A stretch of 64,000 nucleotides of DNA, taken from NCBI RefSeq assembly GCF_900089455.2, contig NZ_LT907988.1, positions 4,216,001-4,280,000 of the forward strand. Direction: 5' to 3'. The stretch's first letter is position 1; every line of letters starts with the position of its first letter. This document shows positions 36,079 through 46,248 of this stretch, one piece after another. The notes below the pieces were generated by a model. The model searched no databases and was not told the origin of the DNA. It saw nothing but the letters and a program-made list of their open reading frames with translations. The DNA is from Orrella dioscoreae (GTDB taxonomy: Bacteria > Pseudomonadota > Gammaproteobacteria > Burkholderiales > Burkholderiaceae_B). Position numbers and translations under genes: made by a program.

Positions 36079-37305
36079 CTAGGCAAATGCTGGCTCAAAA
36101 TCCACGAGATCAGTCCCCCTCATGCCCAATCCCTTGGCCACAACGCGCCAGCTCGCCATGGCCTGAGCCACCTCCGTCCAGATGGAGGCCGCTTGCCTTG
36201 CATCCAATCTGAAGTAAGGCGCCCCGTCCATCAGCACCTCCCGACTATCAATCGGCCCGGAATCCTCGGTCAACCATGTCTTGCTCTCGCGACGATCGCC
36301 AGGCATCGGATTGAGGTCGAACGCTGGCGACAGACGCCATCCATGGTTGCGCGCGTCATAAAGAAACCCGGTATTACGTAAGTGATCGTCGGTATTGCAG
36401 ATCAAAAAGTTGAAGACCAGACGGCGCCACAATTGATGGATGTCGGCAATCGGGTTGGCGCCTTCCTGCAGCAGGACGTCCACCAATTCCGTATAGGCAT
36501 GCGTCGTGTCGCGGCCATCGGACTGCAGCATCGTCGCGGCCGACACGTAGGGAATGCGGCCTCCATCATCGCTGCGGTCGAACCGCCTGATGACAGCCAC
36601 CGCCGTCTCATTGATGATCTCCACACGCGCCGCAGCCACATTGATGCCTGCCTTCGCGGCAAGATGCATGGCCAGGACTTCGCCTCTAATCACGTCGCGC
36701 TTGTCCGCCTGGCTGGGAAACTTGCCCAAGGCCAAGCGACCGTCTGTATCTCTAACGGTTGACTTCGGCCGAGCCCCGCCCAGCGAGGTGCCTTGGCCAA
36801 GCAGATAGTGCAGATCCTGCGCGCTCTCCGTGCCGGCCTCCAACGCGCGGGCCGCTTGCACGACTTTGTCCAACTCCACCAAGGGCGGCACATGCCAATG
36901 CCGTCCGCCAGCGCGCAAATAGATGTTGGCTTGAGGGTCAAAAAGACGCAGCGCGCCGACCCGTGCCTCATCATCCACCCACATCAAGAAGTCCACAGGC
37001 TCCAGCGCAGGCGTCTCGCGGTCTTGCTGCCGCAACCTCGCATGCGCCCGCCGAATCACGCGTTCGCCCCATGAATCTGGCGCAGTGTCCTCCAGCGCGC
37101 AAAAAAAAACCTGCTGAGGATGTTGGACACCCAAGACCGGCAGCAAGTCGGGCGATAGCGTGAAAAACCTCGAATCTCGCAACCACCGCTCTTCGTAGCT
37201 GAACGCGCTGCGCTTGCCGCTGCCCAGATACAGCCGCCCCACGACTTGACCGCTGGAACCCAGATGCACTTCCAGATCCTGACGCTTGAATGACTGGGTA
37301 GCCAT
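36079..37305 (-). CDS. hipA: HipA-family serine/threonine kinase toxin
   Basis: This 408-residue protein has a HipA N-terminal subdomain (about 1-110) and the HipA C-terminal kinase fold. Key segments are LGQGTSLGGARPKSTV (nucleotide-binding loop region), the catalytic NTDDHLRNTGF near 300 and LSPAFDLNP with the metal-binding Asp. E. coli HipA phosphorylates glutamyl-tRNA synthetase and causes persistence; the target of this HipA is unknown. The ATG at 37305 shares one base with the hipB stop (TGATG). Base composition is visibly less GC-rich than the neighbours. A run of nine T (minus strand) lies in codons for VFFC. Confidence 0.9.
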   Translation of the reverse strand: MATQSFKRQDLEVHLGSSGQVVGRLYLGSGKRSAFSYEERWLRDSRFFTLSPDLLPVLGVQHPQQVFFCALEDTAPDSWGERVIRRAHARLRQQDRETPALEPVDFLMWVDDEARVGALRLFDPQANIYLRAGGRHWHVPPLVELDKVVQAARALEAGTESAQDLHYLLGQGTSLGGARPKSTVRDTDGRLALGKFPSQADKRDVIRGEVLAMHLAAKAGINVAAARVEIINETAVAVIRRFDRSDDGGRIPYVSAATMLQSDGRDTTHAYTELVDVLLQEGANPIADIHQLWRRLVFNFLICNTDDHLRNTGFLYDARNHGWRLSPAFDLNPMPGDRRESKTWLTEDSGPIDSREVLMDGAPYFRLDARQAASIWTEVAQAMASWRVVAKGLGMRGTDLVDFEPAFA

Positions 37306-37718
37306 CAAAAGCCCTCCAACCCATCGGTGTCATCGGCGGCGCCTTCTTTGGCAGCTGCGGGACGACCAACCCGTGCTTTGCCGCCACGAGAAGTCCGCAC
37401 CCGCTGCGGCAGCTGCTCCCGCACCAGCTCCATCCCCAGCACATCATTCTCCGTGGCCATCACCTTTACCATGTCCTCAAGGCGGCCAAGCACGTGCAGG
37501 GCACGCAGGAAGGTGTGCAAGGCAGTGCCGGGATAGCCGTCTTCCATGCGCCTGACTGTACTCAGCGACGTGCCGACACGTTGGGCCAGGTCTTCCTGGC
37601 TCAAGCGGCGCACACGGCGTGCGGTGGAGATGTCCCGGCCAAGGCGTTGCAACGCGTGCTCCACAGGTCGCGGCATGGCAACCCGTAGGCTGGTTTTTTT
37701 TTGCTCGGAAGTTGGCAT
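37305..37718 (-). CDS. hipB: HipB-type antitoxin with helix-turn-helix
   Basis: This 137-residue protein has an XRE/Cro HTH (RRVRRLSQEDLAQRVGTSLSTVRRMEDG, about 33-62) and a long basic C-terminal tail. HipB proteins bind their operator and neutralise HipA. It is longer than E. coli HipB (88 residues). Codons 6-9 contain nine A in a row (CAA-AAA-AAA-ACC); a second ATG at codon 15 lies downstream of that run and before the HTH. Confidence 0.88.
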   Translation of the reverse strand: MPTSEQKKTSLRVAMPRPVEHALQRLGRDISTARRVRRLSQEDLAQRVGTSLSTVRRMEDGYPGTALHTFLRALHVLGRLEDMVKVMATENDVLGMELVREQLPQRVRTSRGGKARVGRPAAAKEGAADDTDGLEGF

Positions 37719-38008
37719 GTTCGCATGCGCTCAGATAGGGTGAGGAATCGCCGTTAGACGCTCATATTTGAACGCATAAAGACGACGCGATCAACCAGTC
37801 ATTTTTCGGGCGTCCATGGTTGCGGAGCGTCCGAGAGGAACACGCTCTGTTCGTGGATGTCGGGGCTGATAGGTGCCAGTGGACTGGTGCTTGATGCGCA
37901 AGCAGGCACAGGGCGGGGCAAATTCGTGTGAGGGGAAAGCCGGGCCGCTGTCCGTCACGCGGTGCGCCGGATATCGCATCGTTGGCCCGAAGTGCGATTC
38001 TCAAAATG

Positions 38009-38079
38009 AGCGGGTGAAGGGAATCGAACCCTCGTATGCAGCTTGGGAAGCTGCCGTTCTACCATTGAACTACACCCGC
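38009..38079 (-). tRNA. tRNA-Gly (anticodon CCC)
   Basis: Read on the minus strand, the gene gives a 7-bp acceptor stem (GCGGGTG / CACCCGC), an anticodon stem GCAGC/GCTGC closing the loop TTCCCAA, and the T-arm GAGGGTTCGATTCCCTT. The loop places CCC at positions 34-36, reading the glycine codon GGG. CCA is not encoded. Length without CCA is 71 bases, normal for tRNA-Gly. Confidence 0.97.
38010..38023 (+). repeat. 14-bp direct repeat within the tRNA-Gly 3' end (proximal copy)
   Basis: GCGGGTGAAGGGAA, the complement of the tRNA-Gly acceptor and T-arm 3' end, is repeated at 35957-35970 in the same orientation. See that entry for the hipBA bracket. Confidence 0.5.
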
Positions 38080-38433
38080 GCTGAGGGCCTGGCAAGACCT
38101 GCCTGGCTCGGCTGGGGTATGATTATAGCCACGACTTCCGCGAGACAGGCAGCAGATGCTGCGCTTTAGCCAGCCATCTCGCACCCAGGCGATCACCGCC
38201 TCAACCCGCCGGACCTTGCCGTCCGCCGACCCGACCGACAGTCCCTGCGCCCCCGCGCCCCGACCGTCGCTTCCCGAAACCCTGCCCTGGCAGGGTGGGC
38301 GTGAAAAGTCTTTTCCTCGCACGACACAGGCATGGCCACATGCCTGACCGCTGCATTGCCGCTTCCCCGCCGACCGCGCGCAATGCATCCATCCGGGAGC
38401 CGCAAGCTCGCTCCCCGCACACAAGGAGATAAT
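38080..38433. other. Gap between tRNA-Gly and the infA paralogue
   Basis: This stretch of about 350 bases has no credible gene. On the minus strand a perfect TATAAT (38123-38128) lies 44 bases before the tRNA 5' end and is its likely -10 element, followed by a GC-rich discriminator region; its -35 is weak. On the plus strand there is an inverted repeat ACCCTGCC/GGCAGGGT at 38279-38296. The infA paralogue starts 138 bases beyond it and would have a long leader if transcription begins before the repeat. Confidence 0.6.
38123..38128 (-). promoter_or_regulatory. -10 element of the tRNA-Gly promoter
   Basis: TATAAT on the minus strand, 44 bases upstream of the tRNA 5' end, is a consensus -10 hexamer. 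The expected -35 region (about 38145-38151) matches TTGACA poorly. Confidence 0.55.
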
Positions 38434-38697
38434 TTGGCTAAGGAAGAACTGATCGAAATGCGTGGCATCGTTGACGAAGCCCTCCCCGACTCCCGTTTTC
38501 GCGTCACGCTGCAGAACGGCCACAAACTCACCGCCTACACCGGCGGCAAGATGCGCAAGCATCACATCCGCATCCTGGCAGGCGACGACGTGTCGCTCGA
38601 GATGTCGCCCTACGACCTGACCAAGGGCCGCATCACGTTCCGCCATCTCAAGGAACGCGCGCCGGGCCGCCCCGCCACGCCGCCCCGCCGCCGTTGA
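38434..38697 (+). CDS. infA: Translation initiation factor IF-1 paralogue
   Basis: IF-1 binds the ribosomal A site during initiation. This 87-residue copy has the S1-like OB fold, with [54 protein letters not shown]. It is longer than the usual 72 residues because of an Arg/Pro-rich C-terminal tail ([10 protein letters not shown]). The start is a TTG at 38434, seven to eight bases after a strong AAGGAG. Several betaproteobacteria carry a second infA away from the ribosomal-protein operons, and this neighbourhood (trmB, thiS) fits that copy. The tail is basic and may add RNA contacts. Confidence 0.92.
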   Translation: MAKEELIEMRGIVDEALPDSRFRVTLQNGHKLTAYTGGKMRKHHIRILAGDDVSLEMSPYDLTKGRITFRHLKERAPGRPATPPRRR

Positions 38698-38814
38698 CCG
38701 CGTAAGCAGCTGCCGGTCTCGCCGTGCGCCCTGCGCGCAGCGGGGCAGGCTGCCCCCCGCGCTGCCTCACCCGCGCCGCGCTGACATCCTCCGCAAACCA
38801 CTACAATCCCGGGG

Positions 38815-39594
38815 ATGAACGCCAGCCACAACACTCCCCCTGCCGATCCGAACGCCGCCCCCGTGCCCGCGACGGATCCTGATACCCAGGCCTGCGCTCC
38901 GCTGGACGCCGAGCTCACCGCCCCGCGCACGACGCACATCCGCAGCTTCGTGCATCGCCGGGGCCACATCACGCTGGGCCAGCGCGAAGCGCTGGAGACC
39001 CTGCTGGACAAGTGGTCGCTGGACTATGCCCCCAAGGGCCTGGACGTGGACGCCGCCTTCGGCCGCAGCGCGCCGCTGATCCTGGAGATCGGCTTCGGCA
39101 TGGGCGAGACCACGGCGAAGATCGCCCTGGCCCGCCCCTCGGACAACTTCCTGGGCGTGGAAGTCTTCAACGCCGGCGTCGGCGCGCTGTTGAAGCGCAT
39201 CGAAGAGCACACCATTCCGAACATCCGCATCATCCAGCACGACGCGGTGGAAGTGGTGCGCGACATGCTGGCCCCGAACAGCCTGGCCGGCGTGCACATC
39301 TATTTCCCCGACCCCTGGCCCAAGAAGCGCCACCACAAGCGCCGCCTGATCCAGCCGCCGTTCATCGCACTGCTGGCCAGCCGCCTGGCGCCCGGTGGCT
39401 ATATCCACTGCGCGACCGACTGGGAACACTATGCCCAGCAGATGCTGGAAGTGCTGAGCGGCGAGCCGCTGCTGCAGAACACCGCGGCCGACTACGCGCC
39501 GCGCCCGGCCTACCGGCCGCAAACCAAGTTCGAGACGCGCGGCCTGCGCCTGGGCCACGGCGTCTGGGACCTGATCTTTACCCGCAAGGCTTGA
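38815..39594 (+). CDS. trmB: tRNA (guanosine(46)-N7)-methyltransferase TrmB
   Basis: TrmB makes 7-methylguanosine at position 46 of tRNA using S-adenosylmethionine. The 259-residue product has [12 protein letters not shown] (SAM-binding), [33 protein letters not shown] (catalytic Asp, RNA-binding) and a C-terminal [17 protein letters not shown]. The first 35 or so residues are a variable extension. It lies 117 bases after the infA paralogue and 12 before thiS. Confidence 0.96.
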   Translation: MNASHNTPPADPNAAPVPATDPDTQACAPLDAELTAPRTTHIRSFVHRRGHITLGQREALETLLDKWSLDYAPKGLDVDAAFGRSAPLILEIGFGMGETTAKIALARPSDNFLGVEVFNAGVGALLKRIEEHTIPNIRIIQHDAVEVVRDMLAPNSLAGVHIYFPDPWPKKRHHKRRLIQPPFIALLASRLAPGGYIHCATDWEHYAQQMLEVLSGEPLLQNTAADYAPRPAYRPQTKFETRGLRLGHGVWDLIFTRKA

Positions 39595-39606
39595 AGGACC
39601 GCCACC

Positions 39607-39807
39607 ATGCAGATCGTCCTGAACGGAGAATCCCGCCAACTGGCCGCCGGCCAGACCGTCGCCGCGCTGCTCGATGAACTGGGCTACGCAGGCAAGCGCC
39701 TGGCCGTCGAACGCAACGGCGACATCGTGCCGAAAAGCCAGCATGGCGTGACGGCCATCCAGGATGGCGACCAGCTGGAAATCGTGGTGGCGGTGGGCGG
39801 CGGCTGA
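39607..39807 (+). CDS. thiS: Sulfur carrier protein ThiS
   Basis: The 66-residue ubiquitin-like protein ends in the Gly-Gly needed for thiocarboxylate formation (VAVGGG). ThiS donates sulfur to the thiazole ring of thiamine through ThiG. The core LNGESRQLAAGQTVAALLDELGY fits the family. It follows trmB by 12 bases, so the two are probably cotranscribed. thiG, its usual next gene, is not present; a convergent transporter gene follows instead. Confidence 0.93.
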   Translation: MQIVLNGESRQLAAGQTVAALLDELGYAGKRLAVERNGDIVPKSQHGVTAIQDGDQLEIVVAVGGG

Positions 39808-39831
39808 GCGCCGCCCTGCCGTGGCGCTGGC

Positions 39832-41145
39832 TCAGTCCAGCGCGCGGTTCTTCGATTCGACGTCCACCATCTTCACTGCCAGGGCCGCCACCGCCAGCAA
39901 CGCCGACAGCACGAACAGCGACAAGGTGAAGTGCGTCGCCATGATCGGCGCGATGATGGCGGGTGCGAACAGGCCGCCCAATCGCGCCACGGCGCCGGCC
40001 ATGCCCATGCCGCTGGCGCGCAGGTCGGTCGGATAGACCTCGGGCGTGAAGGCATACAACGCCCCCCAGGTGCCCAGCAGCGCGAAGCTCATCAGCAGTG
40101 TCGAACCGACGATCAGCGCGGTGGAGGTGCCCAGGCTATACAGCAGGCAGCCCACGGCGCTGAGCAACAGGAAGCCGATCAGCGTGGGCTTGCGGCCCCA
40201 GCGCTCGACACCATAGGCCGACAGGGCGAAGCCCGGCAACTGCGCCAGCGCCAGCACGATCAGGAATTCCTGGCCCCGCATGAAGCCGAAGCCTTCGGCA
40301 GAGAGCTTCACCGGCAGGTACACGAACACGCCGTAGTAAGCCACCGAGATCAGCAGCCAGGCCACCAGCAGCGATACGCTGCGGCGCGCCAGGCCGGTGC
40401 CGAAAAGCGCGAACACCGACTTGCGTTCCAGGGCCTGCGGCGCGAGTTCGCCGATCTGGACGGTGTTGCCGTTGGCCTCGGCCACGCGCTGCAACACCTG
40501 GCGTGCTTCGGTCGATTTGCCGATGCGGTTCAGGTACAGCGGCGACTCGGGCACGTAGAACCGCAGCACCACGCCTACCAGGGCCGGAATGCCGGTCACG
40601 AAGAAGATGATGCGCCAGGCGTCCTCGCCATAAGTGCTGGCGAACAGGGCCAGGATGGCGAGCAGGATGGTGCCCACGGCCCAGAACGATTCCAGCAGCA
40701 CCAGCCAGCGGCCACGGCGGTCGGCCGGCAGGAACTCGGCCATCATGGTGTAGTCCACCGGCAGCGTGCCGCCCACGCCCACGCCCGTCAGGAAACGCAG
40801 GAACAGCAGCCAGGCGAATTCCGGCGCGAAGGCGGATGCCACGCCCGCCACGGCGTCGATGATCACGGCGATCATCAGCACCGGCCGCCGCCCGATGCGG
40901 TCGGCCAGCCGGCCGAAGGCGAATGCGCCGATCAGCATGCCGACGAAGAACAGCGTTCCCGTCTGCAGTGCCTGGGGAATCGTCAGGCCGAAGGTCTTGG
41001 CGATGGAGGGCGCGCTGAAGCCGATGGACAGCACCTGCATCGCATCGGCCATCCAGACCAGCCCGAAGATGACGAAGAGACGGTACTGGAACCGTCCCAC
41101 GCCTGCCGTTTTCAACCCTTGTTCAATCGTTATTGTTGCTGCCAT
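39832..41145 (-). CDS. MFS transporter, probable nicotinate importer
   Basis: This 437-residue major facilitator has 12 spans and belongs to the sugar/aromatic-acid symporter group, with GRLADRIGRRP between spans 2 and 3 and PESPLYLNRIGK in the central loop. It is the last gene of the nicC-nicA-nicB1 strand, 92 bases after nicB1, so a role in nicotinate or hydroxynicotinate uptake is likely (P. putida NicT is also an MFS protein). I chose the ATG at 41145 (MAATITIEQ), which follows TAGGAG by six bases; another ATG lies 12 codons upstream. Confidence 0.82.
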   Translation of the reverse strand: MAATITIEQGLKTAGVGRFQYRLFVIFGLVWMADAMQVLSIGFSAPSIAKTFGLTIPQALQTGTLFFVGMLIGAFAFGRLADRIGRRPVLMIAVIIDAVAGVASAFAPEFAWLLFLRFLTGVGVGGTLPVDYTMMAEFLPADRRGRWLVLLESFWAVGTILLAILALFASTYGEDAWRIIFFVTGIPALVGVVLRFYVPESPLYLNRIGKSTEARQVLQRVAEANGNTVQIGELAPQALERKSVFALFGTGLARRSVSLLVAWLLISVAYYGVFVYLPVKLSAEGFGFMRGQEFLIVLALAQLPGFALSAYGVERWGRKPTLIGFLLLSAVGCLLYSLGTSTALIVGSTLLMSFALLGTWGALYAFTPEVYPTDLRASGMGMAGAVARLGGLFAPAIIAPIMATHFTLSLFVLSALLAVAALAVKMVDVESKNRALD

Positions 41146-41237
41146 GGCTGCTCCTACGAGGTTGCCTTTGGTTTTTTTCATGCGCTTGCGCGCGGCCAAG
41201 TACGTTGTGCTGCGATGTCTCCGGTGGCCCGCCGGAA

Positions 41238-44200
41238 TCAGTGGGCCTGTTTGCGTATCCGGTCGATTGCCGGCTCTGTGTCCTGCCAGGGCCTGGCCTG
41301 CGGCGCGAAGCGCGCACGCAGATAGCCAAGCAAATCCTGTACCTGCCTGTCGTCCAGGCTGTCCTTGAAGCCCGGCATGTAGCCCAGCTCCTCGTTGGCG
41401 GGTTGCTGGATGCCGTGCAGGACCACCTGCAACAGGTTGTCCGGCGTCGCGGCATGGAGATTCGGATTGCTGGCCAACGATGGCTTCACCCCGAACAGCG
41501 TCGGGCCGCTGCCCGCCTCGTGACAGGCCGCGCACGCGTTCTGGTAGATGCGTTCGCCGTTGGCGTGGTTGACGAAAAGGCGCTGGGCATCCGGCTGCCG
41601 GGCCGCCGCCGCGGGCAGCGCGTCGGTCGCCGCAGACATCGCGGGCGCGGGGGCCGGCGCTTCCTTGCGCTCCGCCCCCCCTGCCGCCTTGCCGCCGGGC
41701 AGGTCCAGCAGATAGGTCGTGATGGCCCGGACGTCGCTCTCGGGCAGTTCTGCCAGGCCGTGGATCACGGGCGCCATGGGACCCGCGGCCACGCCATGGC
41801 GCGCCGAATACCCCGTGCGCAGATACTGGAACAGTTCATCGGCGGTCCAGGGCGTGGCGCCCGACGCCAACTGGTTCAGCGCCGGCGCCGTCCAGCCTTC
41901 GGCCTCGCCGCCCGCCAGGTAGCTTCCCAGGCCGCGCTTCTCCGCGCCCAGCGCATTGCGCGGCGAATGGCAGGCGGCGCAATGGCCCGCGCCTTCCACC
42001 AGATACGCCCCGCGGTTCCACGCCAGGCTTTGCGCGGGGTCGGGCTGATACACGCTGTTGTCGTGGAACAGCAGGTTCCACCCCGCCAGGGTGGGCCGCA
42101 GCTTGTACGGAAATGCCAATTCGGTCTTCGGCGGTTCGCTGCGCACCGGCGGCTGGACCATCAGGTAGGCATACAAAGCCTGCATGTCGGCATCGGTGAG
42201 CTTGGCGAACGCGGTATAGGGGAAGGCCGGATACAGCTGGCGCCCGTCGCGGTGGACACCTTCGCGCATGGCGCGGTCGAAGGCGGAGAAAGACCAGCGG
42301 CCGATGCCGGTGTCGTTGTCGGGCGTAATGTTGGTGGTGTAGATCGTGCCGAAAGGCGTTTCCAGCCCCAGGCCACCGGCGTTGGCCTCGCCCTTGGGCG
42401 CGGTATGGCAGACCACGCAGTCGCCCGCCGCGGCCACCAGGCGCCCCCGCTCGATGGCCGCATCCGAATACAGCGAGACGTCCGGCCCGTCGGTCGGCGC
42501 GATGGCCGGCTTGCCGGGCCAGGCCATCGTCACCAGGCCGGCGACGGCTCCCGCCCCCGCAGCCAGCCACAGGCCGCCGCGCTTGTACCAGGCGCGCGGC
42601 GTGGCCCGCGGGCGTGACGGCAGCAATGCCTGGCGCAGTTGCTCACTGTTGAACGGCACCTGGCGCAGACGCACGCCCGTGGCATCGAAGATGGCGTTGG
42701 CGATGGCCGCCGCGGCGGGCAAGGTCAGGACGCCGTCCGCGGCCAACCGCCCCTGCGCGACGGGCGGCTGCGCCAGGGCGGTGCGCACCTCCTGCGCATC
42801 CCTTTGCGCGTGCACCATCTCGTGCCCGGCCTCGGCAAGCGCCAAGGGCGCGGCCCCGCCCGCCGCCGTCGCGCCCCAATCGTCGAAGCGCGCCGGCACG
42901 CCAAGCAGGCGCCGGGCGCTGTCCAGCAACTGGGGAGGCTGCTCGTGGATGGCCGCGCCTTGCGCGGCCTGCAGATGCTGGCTGTCGTGGCCGACCACCA
43001 GGCGCGTCACGTCGACACGGCCCGTGTCGGGCTCGACCGCCACCTCGACCACCCAGGCGCTCCAGCTGTCCTGTGTGCCGCCTTCGATGTCGCCGGTCCG
43101 CACATGCGCCGAGGCATAGCCGCGGCCTCGCAGGGCTGGCATGCCATCCTGCGCGCTCAGGCGTTGATCGAGGGCCATGGCGCCCGCGGCGCCGCTGGGC
43201 AGGGCCTGCCATCCGGACTGCTCGGCCAGGCGCCGTGCCAGTTCACGCCCCGGCCCCGGCGGCGCCACGCTCAGGCGATGCGCCAGCGGATCGGCGCCGA
43301 GCCGCGCGGCCGCCTCGTCCAACAGGCTCTCCTGCGCGAAGACCTGCATGGCGCCCAGTTCGGTGCTGCTTGCATGCACCAGCGCCCCGCCTGTGCTGGC
43401 GGACACGATGGCAGGGTCGCCTTGCGCGGCGGACCGCGCCGACGCCGCCGCCTGCGCGGGCGTCGCCAGCAGCCTGGCCAGGCTGGGACGCACGCCCCAA
43501 TGGACATTCGCGTGCAAGCAGGCCGCAGGGGGCTCCGACGCCAAGGGAGCGGCCTCGCCACTCGGCGCTTGCGGATCCTGCGCGGCCGGCATCATGGGCT
43601 GCGCGGCCAGGGAGAGCGCCCCCGCCTCGGCGGGCTGCTGCAGGAAGATGCGTACCGGCCGGCCCACGGCGCGCGACAGCAAGGCGGCATCCGCCGCGGC
43701 GTCCATCACGTCCAGGTCGTGCACGATGCAGGATCCGGCAGATGCCAGATGAATGCGGTCACCCGGCAGGTCCAGCAGGCCAGCCAGCTCGGCACGCAAG
43801 CTTGCGTGCCGCTCTCCGCCGCCGGGCAGCCAGACACCCGCAACACCCGCCACGCACCACACCGTGACCGACAGGCCCTCGACGCAGGGATGGGCAGGCA
43901 ACTGCCAGGTGTAGGTTTGCGCCGCCGCCTCGGGCGCATCCTCTGGCGGCGTGGCAGGGACAGGCCCGGTTGACCGCCACTGCGGCGCCAGCATCTCGGC
44001 CGCTTGCCGCGCAAGCACCGCGGAAACCGCCACCACGCCCACGAAATGCGCGATGCGCACGACATCGACCACGCCAGGCATGGCTCGCGCCGCGGCGTCA
44101 TCCAGCCGCGCCAGGCCGGGGCCGGTGTAGCGCCGGCCATCCCACGCCATGCGTGGCGGGCGCGACACGACGCCATGCAACGCCGCTGCGGGCGGCATGG

Positions 44201-44249
44201 CGCCATCCAGGCCGGCCGGCAGCCGCCCCTGCATCACGGCGCCGCTCAC
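41238..44249 (-). CDS. nicB: Nicotinate hydroxylase triheme subunit NicB1 with degenerate molybdopterin domain
   Basis: The 1003-residue protein has a truncated xanthine-dehydrogenase-type domain (about 1-550), a membrane anchor (GGLWLAAGAGAVAGLVTMAWPG, about 553-575) and a c-type cytochrome region with three haem motifs: CVVCH (about 610), CAACH (about 755) and CAACH (about 905). It passes electrons from nicotinate hydroxylation to the respiratory chain. Relative to NicB2 it lacks the N-terminal 200 or so residues, and the GAGE active-site glutamate segment is replaced by AADG before VLTLPAAAAIANAIFDATG. The SGCYGRN-type cofactor loop is also lost. It overlaps nicA by four bases (ATGA). Its own hydroxylase domain is probably inactive; the catalytic partner is NicB2. 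Confidence 0.87.
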   Translation of the reverse strand: MSGAVMQGRLPAGLDGAMPPAAALHGVVSRPPRMAWDGRRYTGPGLARLDDAAARAMPGVVDVVRIAHFVGVVAVSAVLARQAAEMLAPQWRSTGPVPATPPEDAPEAAAQTYTWQLPAHPCVEGLSVTVWCVAGVAGVWLPGGGERHASLRAELAGLLDLPGDRIHLASAGSCIVHDLDVMDAAADAALLSRAVGRPVRIFLQQPAEAGALSLAAQPMMPAAQDPQAPSGEAAPLASEPPAACLHANVHWGVRPSLARLLATPAQAAASARSAAQGDPAIVSASTGGALVHASSTELGAMQVFAQESLLDEAAARLGADPLAHRLSVAPPGPGRELARRLAEQSGWQALPSGAAGAMALDQRLSAQDGMPALRGRGYASAHVRTGDIEGGTQDSWSAWVVEVAVEPDTGRVDVTRLVVGHDSQHLQAAQGAAIHEQPPQLLDSARRLLGVPARFDDWGATAAGGAAPLALAEAGHEMVHAQRDAQEVRTALAQPPVAQGRLAADGVLTLPAAAAIANAIFDATGVRLRQVPFNSEQLRQALLPSRPRATPRAWYKRGGLWLAAGAGAVAGLVTMAWPGKPAIAPTDGPDVSLYSDAAIERGRLVAAAGDCVVCHTAPKGEANAGGLGLETPFGTIYTTNITPDNDTGIGRWSFSAFDRAMREGVHRDGRQLYPAFPYTAFAKLTDADMQALYAYLMVQPPVRSEPPKTELAFPYKLRPTLAGWNLLFHDNSVYQPDPAQSLAWNRGAYLVEGAGHCAACHSPRNALGAEKRGLGSYLAGGEAEGWTAPALNQLASGATPWTADELFQYLRTGYSARHGVAAGPMAPVIHGLAELPESDVRAITTYLLDLPGGKAAGGAERKEAPAPAPAMSAATDALPAAAARQPDAQRLFVNHANGERIYQNACAACHEAGSGPTLFGVKPSLASNPNLHAATPDNLLQVVLHGIQQPANEELGYMPGFKDSLDDRQVQDLLGYLRARFAPQARPWQDTEPAIDRIRKQAH

Positions 44250-44788
44250 TGCCCGCTCCGCTTGGCGCAGGCCGTCTCACGCGCCTGCGCATGCAAGGCC
44301 ACGGCGCGCCGCGCCGCCTGCAGGATTTCCACGTGCGTGCCACAGCGGCACAGATTGTGGCGCAGCTCCTGGCGGATCCGCGCCTCATCGGGGGCAGGCT
44401 GGCGGCGCAGCAAGGCCTCGATCATCATGATCATGCCGTTCAGGCAATAGCCGCACTGCGCGGCCTGGCACTCGATGAAGGCCTGCTGGGTCGGCCCGGG
44501 ACACGCGACATCGCCCAAGCCTTCCAGGGTGGTGACCTCCCTTCCGATCACGCCGCGCACCGGCATCACGCAGGCGCGCGCCGCCACGCCGTCGACCAGG
44601 ACGGTGCACGCGCCGCATTCGCCCAGGCCACAGCCATACTTGGGGCCGTTCAGCGCCAGGTCATTGCGCAGCACGAACAGCAGCGGCGCCGCCGGCTCCA
44701 CCTCGACCGTATGCGACCGCCCGTTGACGGACAGCCGCACACCTGGTGGACGGGGGACATCGGAACTCGCGGAGTCGCTGCTGTGCAT
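44246..44788 (-). CDS. nicA: Nicotinate hydroxylase small subunit NicA (2Fe-2S)
   Basis: This 180-residue protein carries two [2Fe-2S] clusters: CGLGECGACTVLVDG with its fourth cysteine in RACVMPV, and CGYCLNGMIMM with HNLCRCG. It carries electrons from the molybdenum centre to the cytochrome domain when nicotinate is hydroxylated to 6-hydroxynicotinate. The ATG at 44788 has AGGTG six bases before it; a GTG nine bases upstream is an alternative. The end overlaps nicB1 by four bases. Confidence 0.94.
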   Translation of the reverse strand: MHSSDSASSDVPRPPGVRLSVNGRSHTVEVEPAAPLLFVLRNDLALNGPKYGCGLGECGACTVLVDGVAARACVMPVRGVIGREVTTLEGLGDVACPGPTQQAFIECQAAQCGYCLNGMIMMIEALLRRQPAPDEARIRQELRHNLCRCGTHVEILQAARRAVALHAQARETACAKRSGQ

Positions 44789-44822
44789 TGTGGTCACCTG
44801 TGTAGGTCAGCCCTCAACGCCT

Positions 44823-46236
<1,414 letters not shown>

Positions 46237-46248
46237 TCGGGAGAAACC

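Noticed and set aside
38059-38646. A 195-codon minus-strand frame across the tRNA-Gly to infA gap
   Set aside because: It runs through the tRNA and antisense to infA, has no ribosome site and no family resemblance.
41238-44249. nicB1 read as a truncated or frameshifted pseudogene because it lacks the N-terminal subdomain
   Set aside because: The frame is intact, coupled to nicA by ATGA, and its three haem motifs and anchor are complete. Domain loss seems to be functional specialisation.
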